Shown here in pieces: positions 5,907 to 6,486 of a stretch of 6,486 bases of DNA (positions are counted from its first letter, which is position 1; every line of letters starts with the position of its first letter). This DNA is from Pseudomonadota bacterium (GTDB lineage Bacteria; Desulfobacterota; Desulfobacteria; Desulfobacterales; Desulfobacteraceae). Below the pieces are notes generated by a model. The model was not told the DNA's origin. It searched no databases and saw nothing but the letters and a program-made list of their open reading frames with translations. The stretch spans positions 1 to 6,486 of the forward strand of contig JAHIVS010000234.1 in the NCBI GenBank assembly GCA_018816605.1, given 5' to 3'. A program made the translations under genes and the position numbers.

Positions 5907-6486
5907 CTACCAGTCAATGGGGAAGTAATCCTTTAAAAATTTTCCGCACCAGTGTTTTCCGGTCAGGATGCCGTGGAAAAACGGGTCGCAGACGCGTGCG
6001 GCCCCGTCCACAATATCCAGGGGCGGCTGAAAATCGTGACGGTCCTGTTTGAGCCTGGCCAGAATCGCCGGATCTTCATCCGTAACCCAGCCCGTGTCCA
6101 CGGCATTCATAAATATCCCGTATTTGGCCAAATCCGAAGCAGCCGTATGGGTCAGCATGTTCAGTGCGGCCTTGGCCATATTGGTATGGGGATGGCGGCT
6201 GCCTTTTTTAAACCGCAGGAACTTGCCTTCCATGGCAGACACATTGACCATGTGTTTTTGACCGGTATACTCCTGCTTCATCAGGTCCGCCAGCCGGTTG
6301 CACAGGACAAAGGGGGCCACAGCATTGACCAGCTGGATCTCCAGCATTTCAGATGTCTGGATATCCCCCAGCCGCAGCCGCCAGGAATTGGTCTTTCTCA
6401 GGTCCACCTGCTGGAGGTCGGCATCCAGCCGTTTGGCCGGAAAAACCCCAGGCACATCCAGGGAATGGTCATAGGAATAGGGAATC
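5907..6486 (-). CDS. Atypical short-chain dehydrogenase/reductase-fold protein, C-terminal part (5' end outside window)
   Basis: The frame is open to the right edge: upstream of a GTG at 6453-6455 it still encodes [10 protein letters not shown], so that GTG is probably internal and the N-terminal Rossmann glycine motif lies outside. Counting that GTG codon as 1, recognisable SDR elements are the helix segment [14 protein letters not shown] (42-55, with N44), the strand MVNVSAMEG with S73, the helix [13 protein letters not shown] (90-102) with K95, and VDTGWV (119-124) in place of the usual PG motif. The catalytic YxxxK is replaced by T91-x3-K95, so the classical proton-donating tyrosine is missing. 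I recall a subfamily with similar [11 protein letters not shown] and VDTGW segments, so this looks like a conserved variant and not decay. Substrate and reaction are unknown; it may be a non-classical oxidoreductase or a binding protein. Stop is TAG, 47 bp from the end of the convergent YitT-type gene, with no clear terminator between them. Confidence 0.8.
   Translation of the reverse strand, partial: IPYSYDHSLDVPGVFPAKRLDADLQQVDLRKTNSWRLRLGDIQTSEMLEIQLVNAVAPFVLCNRLADLMKQEYTGQKHMVNVSAMEGKFLRFKKGSRHPHTNMAKAALNMLTHTAASDLAKYGIFMNAVDTGWVTDEDPAILARLKQDRHDFQPPLDIVDGAARVCDPFFHGILTGKHWCGKFLKDYFPIDW

Noticed and set aside
5901..5908. Palindrome AGGCGCCT at the SDR stop codon
   Set aside because: Eight bases, partly coding overlap, no spacer to form a hairpin loop; expected by chance.
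1..6486. A CRISPR array, mobile element or defence island
   Set aside because: No spaced direct repeats, transposase, integrase, toxin or Cas gene was seen; codon style looks even across the window.

Overview
The window reads as ordinary chromosomal DNA from a Gram-negative, probably anaerobic bacterium. Moderate GC, the mix of protein families (RapA-type ATPase, YkgJ-type cysteine-cluster protein, Fe-S helicase, YitT-type membrane protein, unusual SDR) and the general protein style suggest a deltaproteobacterium, perhaps in the Desulfobacterales. That placement is an inference from style and not a database result. I see no rRNA, tRNA, CRISPR array, insertion sequence or phage gene.

Layout: (1) 1-1662 (+) is the C-terminal half of RapA, the Swi2/Snf2 ATPase that recycles RNA polymerase; its N-terminal ATPase lobe lies left of the window. 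(2) 1737-2216 (-) is a small cysteine-cluster protein of the YkgJ/UPF0153 type, convergent with rapA. (3) 2217-2469 is a divergent intergenic region with one good sigma70-like promoter facing each way and a 10-bp perfect palindrome between them. (4) 2470-4914 (+) is the most notable gene, an 814-residue fusion of an N-terminal RecB-like PD-(D/E)XK nuclease to an XPD/DinG-like superfamily 2 helicase with four candidate Fe-S cysteines. (5) 4915-5001 holds a strong bulged hairpin and a candidate -10 box. (6) 5002-5859 (+) is a YitT-type membrane protein with a C-terminal DUF2179 domain. (7) 5907-6486 (-) is the C-terminal part of a short-chain dehydrogenase/reductase-fold protein that lacks the usual catalytic tyrosine; it runs off the right edge.

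The genes do not form one obvious pathway. Strands alternate and the larger gaps carry their own promoter-like signals, so most genes look separately transcribed. RapA and the nuclease-helicase both act on nucleic acid, but a cysteine-cluster gene on the opposite strand separates them, so a shared operon is unlikely. No clear intrinsic terminator with a U-tract was found. I do not see a wholly new multi-gene system; the nuclease-helicase fusion and the tyrosine-less SDR are the best leads.
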